Source of the DNA: Aristolochia californica
Taxonomy: Eukaryota; Streptophyta; Magnoliopsida; Piperales; Aristolochiaceae
DNA length: 64,000 nt
Direction of reading: 5' to 3'
Assembly: GCA_029961685.1 (NCBI GenBank)
Contig: JARWKL010000009.1
Location: forward strand, 11,303,758-11,367,757
The notes under the pieces are model-generated. The model was not told the origin of the DNA, did no database searches, and worked only from the letters and a program-made list of their open reading frames with translations. Below, in pieces: positions 24,331-37,640 of this stretch (the first letter of the stretch is position 1; every line of letters begins with the position of its first letter). Made by a program: the position numbers and the translations under genes.

Positions 24331-25175
24331 CAGATGATCATTTCTGCCTTTTCTACTTTTCGTATCTCAGGTAAACAGAACCTTTCTACTCAACCATGGT
24401 ATTTTGATTCTAGTGCCTCTAACCACATGACCAACAATGTGGTATCTCTTTCAAATGTCAGAAAGTATGATGGCAATCTGCACATCAACACTGCTGATGA
24501 CAGTACTACCTATCAGTGTTGTTGGTGATCTCTCTCCATCTTTAGCTGATGTCTTTGTGTCTCCTGACCTGTCAACAAACCTTTTGTATGTTGGTCAATT
24601 GGTTGATAAAAATTATAATGTTCAGTTTTCTCGCTTTGGCTGTGTTGTTCAGGATCAAGCGTCGGGGAAGGTGATCGCGAAAGGGCCTAAAGTGGGCAGG
24701 CTATTTCCACTTAAAGTCTTTCTATCCACTGTTATTCCCGTTCTCCTGTAATTTCTTTTGCTTTTAATGTTGTTGGATCTGGCCCTAAGTTGTGGCATAG
24801 ACGTCTAGGCCACCGAAACTCGTCTGTACTTCGTACATTATTTAAATCGGGTTTATTAGGCAATCAAGATTGTACTTCTCATGATACGTGTTTTGACTGT
24901 TCATCTTGTAAACTTAGCAAAAGTAAAACTCTATCATTTCCGCATCATTCCTCGCATGCCTCCCACTGATTTGACCTTATTCATAGTGATGTTTGGGGAA
25001 TTGCTCCCGTTATCTCGCATGCACAAATTAAGTACTTTGTCACCTTTATCGATGACTTTAGTCGATTTACCTTAGTCTACTTCCTACGGGCTAAGTCTAA
25101 AGTTTTTGTCGTTTTTAAGAGGTTTCTTTCACTCATTGAAACATAGTTCTCCGCTCTTACTCTGGAGGCGAGTAC
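24331..25175 (+). pseudogene. Copia protease and integrase N-terminal part, broken
   Basis: PWYFDSSASNHM (aspartate near 24406) is the retropepsin site, with the usual DSGAS degraded to DSSAS. The HHCC-type region (LWHRRLGH, then CSSCKL) and the first integrase aspartate (DLIHSDVWG) follow in shifted frames. The expected second aspartate, before SGGEYM, reads as tyrosine here. Frames change near 24520, 24750 and 24970. Confidence 0.8.
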
Positions 25176-26798
25176 ATGTCGGCAGAATTCCAAGAATTTC
25201 TTCAAAGCAAAGGCATTATCTCTCAACGTTCTTGTCCCTCGACACCCCAACAAAATGGTGTTGCTAAGCACAAAAATCGTCACCTTCTTGATATGGTCTG
25301 CACCCTTCTCATTGAATCATCCGTTCCTCCTAGGTTTTGGTGTGAAGCTCTCTCTACCGCCGTCCATTTAATTTACCCCCTGCCCTCGCCTGTCTTGCAT
25401 CATGTCTCTCCCTTTGTTAAATTATTCGGTTATTCTCCGTCCTACACAAATCTTCGGACGTTCGGTTGTGTTTGTTTCGTGCATTTACCTGATCATGAAC
25501 GATATAAACTTACAACCCAATCTGTTATGTGCGCATTTCTTGGGTATGCCGGTTCTAAAAAGGGTTATATTTGCTATGATCCTCAGGCGTGTCGAGTCCT
25601 TGTTTCTCGGAATGTGGTCTTCTTTGAAAACCATTATTTCTTTCCCTCTCAAGTTACACTTCCGTCTACCTCTTTGTCTAGTTTGCCGAGCATTGATGAG
25701 CCTCAACTCACTGCCTCGCTACCCTCTCCTCCTTCTGACCTAGCGCTTGCTCCTAATCCTCCCTCTGCTCTTGGTCCCCTCAATCATCAGAGATCCACAC
25801 GTAGTTCTCACCCCCCTGACCGGTATGGTTTTCCCTCCCCTGTATCTCTGGTAGCTACTTTGTCTTCTATTTCCATTCCTTCTGGCCATAAACAGGCTAT
25901 AGCACATGAGTGTTGGAAAAAGGCCATGCAAACTGAATTACAAGCGCTAGAGGAGAATCACACCTGGGACATTGTGGCTTGCCCTCCTACTATTCGGCCT
26001 CTTGGAAGAAAGTGGGTCTTCTCTGTCAAGCTGCGTTCAGATGGATCGTTGGATCGGTACAAAGCCCGTCTTGTGGCTCTGGGGAACAGGCAGGAATATG
26101 GGATTGATTATATGGAAACTTTTGCCTCAGTTGCCAAGATGACCACAGTTCGTACTATCTTAGCCATCGCAGCCTCTCAATCTTGGCCATTGCATCAGAT
26201 GGATGTGAAGAATGCCTTTCTCCACGGTGATCTACAGGAAGACGTCTATATAAAGGTTTCCTCTGGTATGTCTACATCCTCTCCTGATCATGTCTACAAG
26301 CTACGACGTCCTTTGTATGGGCTTAAACAAGCCCCCCGAGCTTGGTTTGAGAAATTTCGCAGCACACTTATCCTCCACCGGTTTACCCAGAGTCAGTATG
26401 ATTCATCTCTCTTTAATCATAAGTCTGTTGCGGGCATGGTCATTCTCTTGGTTTATGTGGATGACATCATCATTACTGGCACTGATTCTGGACTGATTAC
26501 CAAGCTTCAGAAGGTGTTGCATGCCACTTTTCATATGAAGGATCTTGGACGCCTCACTTACTTCTTAGGGCTGGAGGTCCATCACACACTCAAAGGTATT
26601 TTCTTAAACCAACATAAGTATATTCAAGATCTTATCACACTCATTGGGTTGGAGGACACATCTTCGGTGGCTACCCCTATGGAGGTCAATGTCAAATATC
26701 AGAAAGATGAAGGGACTCTCCTTGATGATCCGACTATCTATCGACGATTAGTCGGGAGTCTCATCTACTTGACTACTACTCGCCCGGACATTTCCTAA
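25176..26798 (+). pseudogene. Copia integrase C-part and reverse transcriptase
   Basis: A 540-codon open stretch. The N-terminal quarter is the end of the integrase core (PSTPQQNGVAKHKNRH), with lysine where the catalytic glutamate of GVAERKN should be, then the GKLFGY-type region. From roughly residue 240 the reverse transcriptase (RVT_2) follows, with KWVFSVK, YKARLVA, MDVKNAFLHGDL and YVDD at 26454-26465. A TAA at 26796 interrupts the RT-RNase H connection. The Glu-to-Lys change also occurs in the duplicate, so it predates duplication. Confidence 0.9.
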
Positions 26799-27293
26799 GT
26801 TGTTCATAAGGTCAGTCAGTTTATGGCATCTCCTCGACACCTTCATCTTGCGGCAGTTCAGCGCATCATCTGCTAACTGCGCGGCTCCCCTGCTAGTGGT
26901 TTATTCTTTCCTACCGGCTCTGCGCTACAACTGGTTGCCTACAGTGATGCTGATTGGGCAGGGTGCCCCGATACCCGTCGCTCTACTACAGGCTGGTGTA
27001 TGTTTTTAGGCGATGCACTGATTTCTTGGAAATGTAAGAAACAAGATCGAGTGTCCAAGTCATCTACTGAGGCCGAGCATATTGTAGCCAATTCGGTTTT
27101 TCATGAGCGTACCGAGCATATTGAGGTTGACTGTCACTCCATCCGTGACACTTTGGAGCATCGGGTAATATCTCTTCTGTATATTTCTTCGGATCTTCAA
27201 GTGGCCGATGTCTTCACCAAAGCATTGTCTCAATCCCGACATAATTTTTTTGTTGGTAAATTGTTACTGGTTGACTCACCATCATCAATTTGA
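26799..27293 (+). pseudogene. Copia RNase H, broken and internally deleted
   Basis: YSDADWAG and STEAE motifs of copia RNase H are present in pieces. Compared with duplicate 2, about 100 bp are missing just after STEAE (near 27078), removing the part that reads YRAMSTACAEVIWLR there. The end VADVFTKAL..SSI precedes a TGA just before the polypurine tract. Confidence 0.85.
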
Positions 27294-27604
27294 GGGGGGA
27301 GGTTACGATATGTTAAAATGTATATTAAATGTAATTTATGTTCATAATTGTTGTATAATTTGGGATATGTACATAGGGTTATTTCATTAGGCTTAATGGG
27401 ACGGGGGGTTGTCGTCTTGGGCCAATGGGGCATTTTGTAACAGGAAAACCTAAAGGTTAAATACCTAATGAAAGGGGGAAAATCCCCAACGAAAACATTT
27501 TGATTAATCTTTCGTCTGCTTCGTTTCACTGTGAAACCAGAGAGGTACGCTCTCTCTTGTGGGTGTTTGGACTGTTCCGTCAGTTCCTTGATTTTGATTT
27601 GTCA
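27291..27604 (+). repeat. Polypurine tract and 3' LTR of copia duplicate 1
   Basis: TGAGGGGGGA (27291-27300) abuts the LTR at 27301-27604. The first LTR base is mutated (GG instead of TG). The G run of the 5' LTR is nearly absent here (GGACGGGGGG). Confidence 0.9.
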
Positions 27605-27861
27605 CACCGAGCCTGCAACAAACTTGAGTTGTAATGATAAGGAGGTTCCAGGAATAGATGTGATGTCCACAATATGAAGGCCTGACAGTAGTTACTTTAC
27701 TTTCAGTTGGTTTAATTCAAAGACAGAGTTTGCTTCAACCGTGATTCATGTTTGGAGTGTTTGTTGGAGTCAGTAGGTAGAAGAGTTTGTAATGAATGGT
27801 AGGGACGGAGAGACAATAGTAAGGATTCCCTGCAAGAACAACAATGAATAATTCATATTCA

Positions 27862-27938
<77 letters not shown>

Positions 27939-28082
27939 TTTTTCCTAAATGCTTTTGTCAGCGTGGTGCTTGCAATCAATTGAAAGAGGGGTACTAAATT
28001 TTTTTTTAATAGGAACATTTCATGCTTAACCTTGTAGATAATTATTCTGTTTGAAATTTTACTTAGATGCAATAAACGTTGC
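27605..28082. repeat. Remainder of module B with (GA)n tract
   Basis: This continues the module interrupted by the copia element. The GA tract at 27867-27937 is the longest of the five copies. No gene is seen. Confidence 0.9.
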
Positions 28083-28558
28083 TGTCAGAGTGGTTTCGTC
28101 CACTTTTGTTAGAGTTTGTGGTCTGAGTTAGGTACTTGGCTTTCCGCACATTAAACGGCTAGTCTTTTCGGGTTGTATTGGTTAGGTATCTGACTCAGAA
28201 CTCCGAAGTTAAGCCAACTTGGGCAAGAGTAATTCTAGGATGGGTGACCTCCTGGGAAGTACTCTTGCCTAAGACTTTGACATGGTATCAGAGCTAAGCA
28301 CGCCACGGCCCGCGTTCGTATCCGGTGAGAAGCGGCTCCAGAATGGGCGGGGGTGGGTGTCAGAGTGGTTCCGTCCACTCTTGTTAGAGTTTGTAGTCTG
28401 AGTTAGGTACTTGGCTTTCTGCACCTTAAACGGCTAGTCTTTTTGGGGTTGTATTGGCTAGGTATCTGACTCAAAACTCCGAAGTTAAACGAGCTTGGGC
28501 AAAAGTAATTCTAGGATGGGTGACCTCCTGGGAAGTACTCTTGCCTAAGACATTGACA
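28083..28558 (+). mobile_element. Cassandra TRIM retrotransposon, duplicate 1
   Basis: The LTRs are 28083-28282 and 28358-28558 (about 200 bp), with primer-binding site TGGTATCAGAGC at 28283-28294 and a G-rich tract before the 3' LTR. Each LTR contains a 5S rRNA-like segment: AGTTAAGC..CTTGGGC (box A) and GATGGGTGACCTCCTGGG (box C), at 28207-28224 and 28239-28260 in the 5' LTR. That is the defining feature of Cassandra, a non-coding TRIM thought to be transcribed by RNA polymerase III. It lies in the module at ATAAACGTTGC. The target duplication is not clean. Confidence 0.93.
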
Positions 28559-30385
28559 GATACAACAATCCTGTGTGCAAGTGTATATTTTTTCGTTTGT
28601 GCTCGATGACTACATACTGCTTCTACTTGGAATTATGAATTTGGTGGTACGACAACATGCTAAAAAATGAGAAACAAAGTCCATGGTACAAGATATATCT
28701 GCCATCAGCTGTGAAAGGTTATAAGAAAAAAGAAAGAAAAACTCACTCAATTCGTATAAATCAACCTTTCTCTCATATTATTGAATAAGAATTCACATTT
28801 AAATCTCATCACATAGTACATCCCATTTTATGATACACTATTCATCCATTTACATAAGATATCTCATACATCAATTATATATTTTGGCATGCACAACCCC
28901 CTGCTACCAACACGATCTTCAATAGTATTACTAGGTTGCTTGGAACCACCGGATAGTGACATAATGAGAAGCTAAGGCCATGTGTTAGATCACTAACAAA
29001 TTGAAACTTCATCTTGCTATGCATTGATCTGACAAATTGTTACCGGAACAAACACGAGTGATGTCCAATAACACATCAAAAAGAAGAAAAACATAAAATG
29101 TAATGCACATACTTATCCACCATAGGCTCAAAAAGCGAATAAACAAACTATTCTTTTCTATACATTGTTAAAATATTCAAATTTCAATCTCAGTCTTATA
29201 ATTTGATATACATATTTACTGATACATTGCATTTACCTTCTTTTATTGTCTTCTATGAATTACACATTTCAACTTGTTTCAAACATGGTTACTGTTTGGG
29301 TGATTGGAGAATGATACCACATGCAGGATTGCTTGGAACCACACATTACTAAAAAAAATTGAACTTGTAAATACCAAATGTGATTAAAAATTGGTAAACC
29401 GTGAGTTGCGATGGCCACAAAAATGTGAATTTGCATTAGTCGCATTTGGGATAAAGAGAATTTTTTGCGAAGGGCATTGAGATGGCCTAGAGCATTATCT
29501 ATATCATTTTTAGGAAGTTTTAATTTAACTTACTCAACAATTCAATTAGGTTGAATGGTACCAAGACGGTGGTTTGGTGGACAAGAAGAGAAGAATTCCT
29601 TTGGTGAGTATTAGGAGGAAGTTTTGAAGGTTTCTAATGCTATTCACTTAAATTGCATTTCTCATTGTATCGAAGTTGACATTTGGACGGAAATGACTGA
29701 ATGAGAAATGGAATTTGTTTGCTCACACAACTTTAGATTGGACATTTTGATGGTTTCAAATTCCGGTCACATAAATTGTATCTTCGCACTGTATGGAAGT
29801 TGGAATTTGGATGAAAAGGATTGAATGAGAAATGGAATCTGTAGCGCAATATCCATAAAGAGCAAGAGGTGAAAAAAAGAAGACAAAAAACTCAAACAAT
29901 ACAAGTGTGAATAATAAACCATTCTTGTGCTCCTAAAACATCATTCTAATATTCAAATTTCAATAAGTACTTCATCACACAATATAATAAAAGTTGTTAT
30001 GATATATTAACCATCCTTTTAGAACATCTAAGAATTACACTTCCACATTCAACCATCACAACACACATTTCTGAATGCTCAAATCAATGGTGTTAGATAA
30101 AAGAATTTGTAATGGGTTTAGTTGGAACACTGAATCTACAACAAACTTGAGTCATAATGATAGGGCGGTTCCAAGAATAGATGTGATGTCCACAATATGA
30201 AGGCCTAACATTAGTTACTTTTCTTTCAACCGGTTTAATTCAAAGACTGAGTTTGCTTTAACCATGATTCATTTTGGAGTGTTTGTTGGAGTCAATTGGT
30301 AAAAGGGTTTGTAATGAATGGTAGGGAGAGAGAGAGACAACAATAAGGATTCCCTGCTAGAACAACAATGAATAATTCATATTCA

Positions 30386-30390
<5 letters not shown>

Positions 30391-30439
<49 letters not shown>
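30391..30439. repeat. (GA)n microsatellite, copy 4
   Basis: Counterpart of 1622-1669, of almost the same length. Confidence 0.95.
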
Positions 30440-30441
<2 letters not shown>

Positions 30442-32216
30442 GTTTCCTAAATGCTTTTATCAGTGTGCTTGCAATCAATTGAAAGATGGGTACTAAATTT
30501 TTATTTAAAAAGAACATTTCATGCTTAACCTTGTCGATAATTAATCTGTTTGAAATTTTGCGTAGATGCAATAAACGCTGCTAACAATCCTGTGTGCAAG
30601 TGTATATTTTTTCGCTTGTGCTGGACGACTACAAACTGCTTCCATTTGGAATTAAGAATTTGGTGGTCTGACAACATGCTAAAAAAAATGAGAAACAAAG
30701 TCCATGGAGCAAGATTTATCTGCCATGAGTTGTGAAAGGTTAAAACAAAAAAGAAAGAAAAACTCATTCAATTTGTATAAATCAACCTCTCTCTTAATAT
30801 TGAATAAGCATTTACATTTAAATCTCATCACATAGTACATCCCATTTTATGATACACTATTTATCCATTTACATAAGATATCTCGTCTATCAGTTACATA
30901 CTTTGGCATGCACAACCCCCTGCTACCAACACGATCTTCGATAGTATTACTGAGTAGCCGGGAACCACCGGATAGTGATATAACAAGACGCTAAGGCCAT
31001 ACTTTAGATCACTAACAAATTGAAACTTCATCTTGCTTTGCTTTGATTTGACAAATTGTTAAAGGGTGATGTCCAATAACACATCAAAAAGAAAAAAAAC
31101 ATAAAATGTAATGCACAAACTTATCCACCATAGGCTCAAAAAGCTAATAAATAAACTATTCTTTTCTATACATTGTTCAAATATTCTAATTTCAATCTCG
31201 TCTTATAATTTGATATACATATTTACTGATAATTTGCATTTACCTTCTTTTACTGCCTTCTATGAATTACACATTTCAACTTGTTTCAAACATGGTTACT
31301 GTTAGGGTGATTGGAGAATAATACCGCATGCAGGATTGCTTGGAACCACACATTGCTAAAAAAAATTGAACTTGTAAACACAAAATGTGATTAAAAACTG
31401 GTAAACCGTGAGTTGCGATGGCCACGAAAATGCAAATTTGCATTTGTCACATTCGGGATAAAGAGAAGAAAACTCTTTCAATTGGCAAAACAGGTTCCAT
31501 TAACTTAGAAACTTGCAAACGGTTTAACAAAAAGACAGAGCTCGCATTAAACGTATTCAAATTAGGGGTGATACCCGTAGTAATAAAATGGAGAATGAGA
31601 GGTTGTAATGCAAGAGAGCTAGAGAGGAAGATAAAGAAAAACTAATGCTCACAGCGGGCCTTAAAACTGCCCAGGGGAGGGGAGGGACGGGCTACAACAG
31701 GTACAAAAACAAAAGAATAGCCTTGTCTACTCCCATCTCCTCCCCGCCCAAAAGAACAAAAAAAAACACCAGTTTTATTGATATTTGTTTGACTGGCCCG
31801 CAAGCGCACCTGCTAAGGCACAGCCGCCCTGAAGCTTATTACAATTTACAGTCTAGATGTCCCCAATCACTCCTCAACAATTTACACCATGCATACCCCC
31901 AATCTGAGACCTAAGTACAAGAACCCCTTACTGCTTACTCATTCATAAGACCTATAAATCATTCACCGTAGACCTCCTCTCATTCTCCTTGTCATGTGAT
32001 ATCTTCACGCCAAGAAACAAACCCAATCCAATTTAGAAGTGCAAAACTGAAAATGGCAAATCACAACTTGAGTATATCATTGTGGAAAATAAAATGATGG
32101 AAGAATTCATATATTAAACAATCTCAAAGAAAGTTAATTCATAAAGTTATTTTAGAAAGAGTTAAACGCATAAGCAGGAATTCAAGTTTGCAGCTAGTGG
32201 GTAATCAGATTATTAC

Positions 32217-32647
32217 CTGAGAGAGAACGAACACAACCAGAAGGATAATAGAACTGAACAGGAATGGCCATAGAGAGCCGGAATCCTTGCCTCTGCTTGC
32301 AGCCCAGAATGTGTGCACCGTGAGACTTACGACCATGACCGCTTCCTGTTTTGCAAAACATTCAACAGAAGAAGACCAGTTAATGTGATGGCAGAGAGCA
32401 GAAACTGCATCGCAGCTAGTATTTCCCTTGATAAGATTTCTATGCGTCATTTTTTTATACAATTAAAACAGCAATGCAGCTAATTCAGAGCATCAACCAC
32501 AGCAAGGCAAGGCCACTTTCAACGCATAAGATGGAACATGGAAACAGAGTATAGGATCTTTACCACTAATGATGTCGATCGTCGCCATACTGAAGGACTC
32601 TCTGTAAGGAGGATGAAGTTGATAGTAGAGATACAGGGGACGTGGAA
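32217..32647 (-). pseudogene. LIFEGUARD/Bax-inhibitor-1-like gene fragment, copy 3
   Basis: Counterpart of 3419-3849. The 43-codon exon (32345-32217) translates to the same peptide as copy 1. The possible upstream exon (32647-32565) is also kept. Splice borders are unchanged, but the rest of a membrane protein of this family cannot be assembled from the surroundings. The GC-rich possible 5' region is at 33327-33539. Confidence 0.55.
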
Positions 32648-33659
32648 CTGCAAAAATAGACAACAAAAAACTGGAATCAGAAACTGTTGTACGCGAGAAA
32701 AAATAGAGAGCCACGGAAACAAAATCCAGATGAAACAACAAAACAGACAAAAAAAACAGAGAGCCACGGAAACTGTATCTGAATACAGTAATCTGTTTCC
32801 CACTCATTTACCGGGCGGAGGAGTTTCCAAGAAAAATAACAGAAAATGAAATATAACGGCTGCAATACAAAATGGAGGGCAGGGATACCGACAAGGAATA
32901 ACGAGAAGAGAAAGAATTTGCGTTAATGCCACAATGAATCGAAGAGAGAACTAAAACCATAAAAAAAATAAACTAAAAAAATAAAATCTCCTAATGAATA
33001 TGCAATCGCGGAACCATTTTCTGATAAATACAAACAGACAAAGAAAATGAAAAATAAAAATAAAATCACAAAGACGTCCAAACATTAACAGAAAAATCAA
33101 GATTATCGCAACTGCAATATAAAATGGCACGACGCAGGGATACCGTCGAAGAAGAAAGAAGAAGAGAAAGAATTTGTGTTACCACTACAATGTATCGAAG
33201 AGATAATTAAAACCATAAATATTTCCTAATGAATAATCAAATCCCGGGAAAGAAATCAAAGAAGCCGAAGAAGGCAAACAGAGAAACAAGGTTAAGGTTA
33301 GAGGGAAAGAACTAACATATTGTTGTTCAATCCGCAGACCACCGTCGTTGCGGATGACAGCGAGCTCCGACGAAGAAAGCCCAATGCCACCGTATTTGTC
33401 TCCACCGGTCCGACGCGCGCTTGAAGACTTGGAAACTCAGACCACCCCTGCCGTCTCTTCTTCTACATCGCTTTCGCGTGCCTTGGCGCCAGAAGACACC
33501 GCCGGACCGCCGCTGCCTGACGAGGACACGACTTAACAAGAACAGAAAGAGAGGCGGGAAAGGCGATTTTGAGGGAAGATGTGATGTGAGACAGGTTTAT
33601 ATACTAATTCCTACTTGGGTGGACCATGAAGTGTGGCCCTCACTAGTCTGATTATGGCC

Positions 33660-35000
33660 CGTGGACTCTGGATCTTCCGTCAGTAGGAAGAAATTAAACT
33701 GATAAGAGAAAATTATTTTAAATTTTCCAAGTAGAAAATGTGAATTCGATTTTATCAAAAGAATTTAACATTTGAGACTGCTTACAAAATAATTAAAAAA
33801 CTAATCCCAACTTTTAACATTAATGCTACTAACTTACAACAAATATGAAAATAAATTATTGAAAAAATATAAACTAATTAATTATTTTTATTTAATATTT
33901 ATTGGAAAATAAATTAATTTTTTTATTTAATATTTTCATGGTTAATAACAAAAAAACAGCATTTTTATTCTTTAATGTCATTTTTCCTTAGATGCAACTT
34001 ATATCAATTGATTGTGGTAATATTTACATTTTCCAAGAACGGACGTCAAATAAGAAAAAAAACTAAGAACCATCACCAAGCAAAAATAAATAAATAGCCG
34101 TTAAACAAGTATAAAACACACAAATAAAAAGAGAAGAAGACTTGGAGGAAAAGAGAAAATTGGCTCTCAAAAGTTGAACTTTGGAAAACAGTGTAAACGA
34201 ACTTTCGTATAAACAAAACAAAAAATGAATAACTAAACTATAACAGAAAACCCAATTTGCTACAAAGATGAATCATCATCAATCAATGGATTTCATTAGG
34301 AGAGGAAGGAGTTCAACCATCCACACCCCTCCCCCACCCCCCACCCCCCCCCTCGCCACCACGCGTGAAGACGATTTCACACGTGCGAGATCATAAGCAA
34401 GTGAAAAAAAAATTCATAAACTCCGGTTGTCCCTTTGTTGTTGCTCTTGAAGAAATTGAAAAGTCATTTTAGTAGAAATACATTTCTAGGGACTATTAGT
34501 GGTTTTTTCAAACAATGTTAAAAATACATTTTTAATAGAAATACGTTTCTAGGACCGCTAGTGCCTCATATTTTTTGGAAGTATTTTTCTAATTGAAAAT
34601 TATTATTAAAAAATCATATAATTTTCTAAGTTAGATTTTCCTGCCAAGATGGGCTAAAAAACCGTATAGAATTTTTTTGAATAAGTATTTGACAATTGAT
34701 GTTGTAATAATTTTAGCACGAGGCAATCTTCATAGCAATTTTGTGTTTGACATTTTATTTGATTAAAATTTTATCAATAAGTATAGTAATATATTAGATT
34801 AATTATTAATTTTTATTTATTTTCCTTTAAGAGGCAATAAGAGGTCCATTTAACTTTCCTAAGAAAATTTGAAAATATTTCTTATAATTTTCTAGTAAGT
34901 CACTAATAGTAATAGGATTCTATTTAAAAGACTTTTTGGAAATATGTATCATAGGAAAAACATTTCTAGTTTTTACTAGAATATAAATTTTCAACCAGGC
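33660..35000. other. AT-rich intergenic DNA, copy of 4860-6080
   Basis: No gene is seen. A short near-tandem duplication of TTTATTTAATATTT lies near 33889-33940 and is absent from the first copy. The C-rich run (34327-34352) is shorter than in copy 1. Confidence 0.7.
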
Positions 35001-35731
35001 TTGAACATAGGCAGGTTGAGGCTCGGCTCAGGTCGATGCCGATGACATGTCTAGATAAGGAGGTCGGAGTAGCTTCTCTTGAATTGTTGTTCCATTCCGA
35101 CCTCGAAACGGTTAGGTAGTAGCTGGTCAAGGTTTTGACATAGTTGAAGATGTAATCACATCTCCCACAAGTTCAACCCAACAAATTGGTCTTTCAATTC
35201 ATACATAATTTCGTCCAATTGATTCACCGTCGGGAGTGCCTCTATCGGAATAGTAGTGCAAATGCTCTCTTTGGGTAACTTTGCATCCTTCTCCGCTGAA
35301 TGCACAATTCTATATCTTGTCCTCCCTTCCAATTTACAATTTTGGTGTTAGAAACGAGGTGAAGAGAAACAACAAATTATAAACTAGGTCAATAGATGGA
35401 AGAAATTAGGATACCATCAATTGTAGTAAGCCAAAATTGGGTAGATGGTGGCGATTGTGGTGAGAGCGTTCTAGAAATCCATAGAGTCAGCAAAATTGAT
35501 AATATCCCATGGGATCTTGAAGCCCATGAAAACCTTCCACCTAGTTTTATTTTTAATTTTTAAGTTATCTTATTTTGTTATTTGAAAAATCTAAATAAAA
35601 ATATCTTAATAAGGTCAAATCTATCACAGTATTTTATTAATAAACTCATCATCCACTTTACATTATATTTTCCATTATGTACACTAACACAAGAGAGTAT
35701 TTTACGTTATACTTTCCATTGAGCACCCTAA

Positions 35732-36772
35732 GGCCTTATTAGTACACTCTGAAGTGAAAGTGAAAATGAAAGTACTTTCATTAGTGAAAATAGCCCAAAA
35801 CCTGTTAGTGTGTACCATAACTGGCGAGTGACACTCATTCTTGAGAAAAAAAACGAGGGAAAGTGAAATCACTCCTCCCTGAGGTTAGTGAATTCACTTT
35901 CACTCGCACGCTCACTCGCTCTCTCACTCTTGTTATGCTCATTTTGCCCTCTCACTTTCTCATTTGGATATTATAAAATTAAATATTTGTTTAAGAATTT
36001 TATTTTATACATTTAATTAAATTCAAAAAGATTAATTTAATTAATTAATTATTAATTTAAACAAGTTGAAATTTATCTTACATTATTAAAAAATAGTTAA
36101 AATAATTATATTATTAAAATTAAATCTAACTAAGCAATTTTAACTATTTTTATTTATAAAAATTCAAGATTTTAATATTATATTTGATTTCTAATTTAAG
36201 AGTGAGAATTTGGATTTTACACAAGTAACAATTTGATTAAGAATTTGGATATTATAAAAGAAAGTATTTGTTTGATCATATTTTTATATATTTAACTAAA
36301 AAATTAATTATTATTATTTTATTTATTTTAGATAAGTTTTATTTTTTAAAATTATATTTTTATTTAAAACAAGTTAATTTTTAATTAATTTAAAACTTCT
36401 TAAAATTTATTTTATTTTAGCCAAATATAGCTATCTAAATTAAAATTTAAATCTATTAGATGAATTTTTAAAATAAAATAAACTTTTTTATTTATATAAA
36501 ATTCTTATTTTTAACATTATATTTAATGACTATTTTAAGAGTGAGAATTAAGATTTTTTAAAGTAACTATTTGATTAACATTTGGATAATATAAAAGCAG
36601 GGATTTGTTTAATCATTTTATAAATATTTAATTAAATAAATTGTCGTAATTTGTTTTAATTATTTAATACTTTAAAATTAATTAGATGTGTTTGAGTTTA
36701 TTTAAATAAAAAATCTAATAAAATTAAAATTTTAAAAGTATTTTTGAATAATAAAATACCATCTTTTTATTT
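35732..36772. mobile_element. AT-rich TIR element, copy 3 (right end deleted)
   Basis: The left TIR GGCCTTATTAGTACACTC is intact. The element is cut at about 36772, where TTTTTATTTA is followed directly by AGATGTGCAAATATCTGG of module G, so about 450 bp including the right TIR are lost. Confidence 0.6.
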
Positions 36773-37451
36773 AAGATGTGCAAATATCTGGAAAAAAAAA
36801 TTCCATATTGCCTTGTGACAAGAAAGGTGTATGAAAGGACCCGAAAATGTAAATAGCTAATGTCCATTAGGCTCAAGAAATAAGCATTGAAAGGGAAGAC
36901 CTATCCCTTCCCAGAACTGGTGGAGGATATTGCTAGATTTGAATTTCTAGATTTTTTTGGGAAGGGCATTGAGATGGCCTTGAGCATTATCTATATCAAT
37001 TTTAGGAAGTTTTAATTTAACTTACTCAACAATTCCTTAGGTTGAACAAGACCAAGACGGTGGTTTGGTGGACAAGAAGAGAAGAATTCCTTTGGTGAGT
37101 ATTAGGAGGAAGTTTCGAAGGTTTCTAATACTATTAACTTAAATTGCATTTCTCATTGTATCGAAGTTGGCATTTGGATGGAAAGGACTGAATGAGAAAT
37201 GGAATCTGTTTGCTCACACAACTTCAGATTGGACGTTTTGATGGTTTCAAAGTCTGGTCACATAAATTGTATTTTCTCACTGTATGAAAGTTGGAATTTG
37301 GATGATAAGGATTGAATGAGAAATGGAATCTATAGAGCAATATTGTCTGGTTGGGAGTGTAGAGAGGGCACAAGATATTTACGAGAAAGAAAGACATATG
37401 GCATCAGTTGGGGCTTGCAGATTACATCTCACCACTTAAAACACAATTATA

Positions 37452-37640
37452 AAGGTTTTTGCAGATGCCAAAATGTGGCAATTGGCATGGAAAATAACAG
37501 AAGAGATGGTCTCATATGGTGTTAGTCCTAATGTTGTCACCTGGTCATCATTGATAAGTGCCTTTGCCAAAGCAGATCTAATGGAGCATGCAATTCAGAC
37601 ATTTGATGAAATGCTCCTCTCTGGCTATGAACCTTCATAT
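37452..37640 (+). pseudogene. Captured PPR-protein fragment
   Basis: [18 protein letters not shown], then [18 protein letters not shown] and [13 protein letters not shown], form more than one P-type PPR unit (the 35-residue helical repeat of organellar RNA-binding proteins). It runs in frame straight into pyrophosphatase sequence at about 37641, an unnatural fusion. It ends where the PPR consensus GCEP..would continue. Confidence 0.8.

Larger units (their letters stand above)
22325..27604 (+). mobile_element. Ty1-copia retrotransposon, insertion A, duplicate 1
   Basis: The element has 5' LTR 22325-22645, primer-binding site 22646-22657, a polypurine tract and 3' LTR 27301-27604. CACCG precedes it (22320-22324) and follows it (27605-27609), a perfect 5-bp target duplication. 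Domain order is Gag, protease, integrase, reverse transcriptase, RNase H, as in Ty1-copia. The coding region is broken by stops and frameshifts, so the copy is dead. The duplicate at 42205-47584 shares target, flanks and several lesions. Confidence 0.95.
19601..29240. repeat. Segmental duplication family 2, copy 1
   Basis: Collinear with 39494-49155, with a shift of about 19.88-19.90 kb. Both copies contain, in order: rearranged module E, TIR element, modules G and B, the copia element, a GA microsatellite, Cassandra and module A. The copia elements occupy the same CACCG target, so the insertion preceded the duplication. Confidence 0.95.
28760..37343. repeat. Segmental duplication family 1, copy 2
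   Basis: Collinear with 1-8902. It contains A and B modules, a GA tract, LFG-like exons, module E and a truncated TIR element, and ends abruptly at 37343, where the gene-fragment-bearing LTR element begins. An internal deletion at about 36772 joins the TIR interior directly to module G. Confidence 0.93.

Noticed and set aside
27770..28072. Open frame with Ser-Leu repeats (also at 30383-30571 and 47715-47912)
   Set aside because: Translation of the (GA)n microsatellite on the opposite strand.
28191..28268. 5S rRNA gene
   Set aside because: 5S-like sequence is only part of a ~200-bp LTR, repeated in both LTRs with a primer-binding site between; it is Cassandra, not a 5S array.
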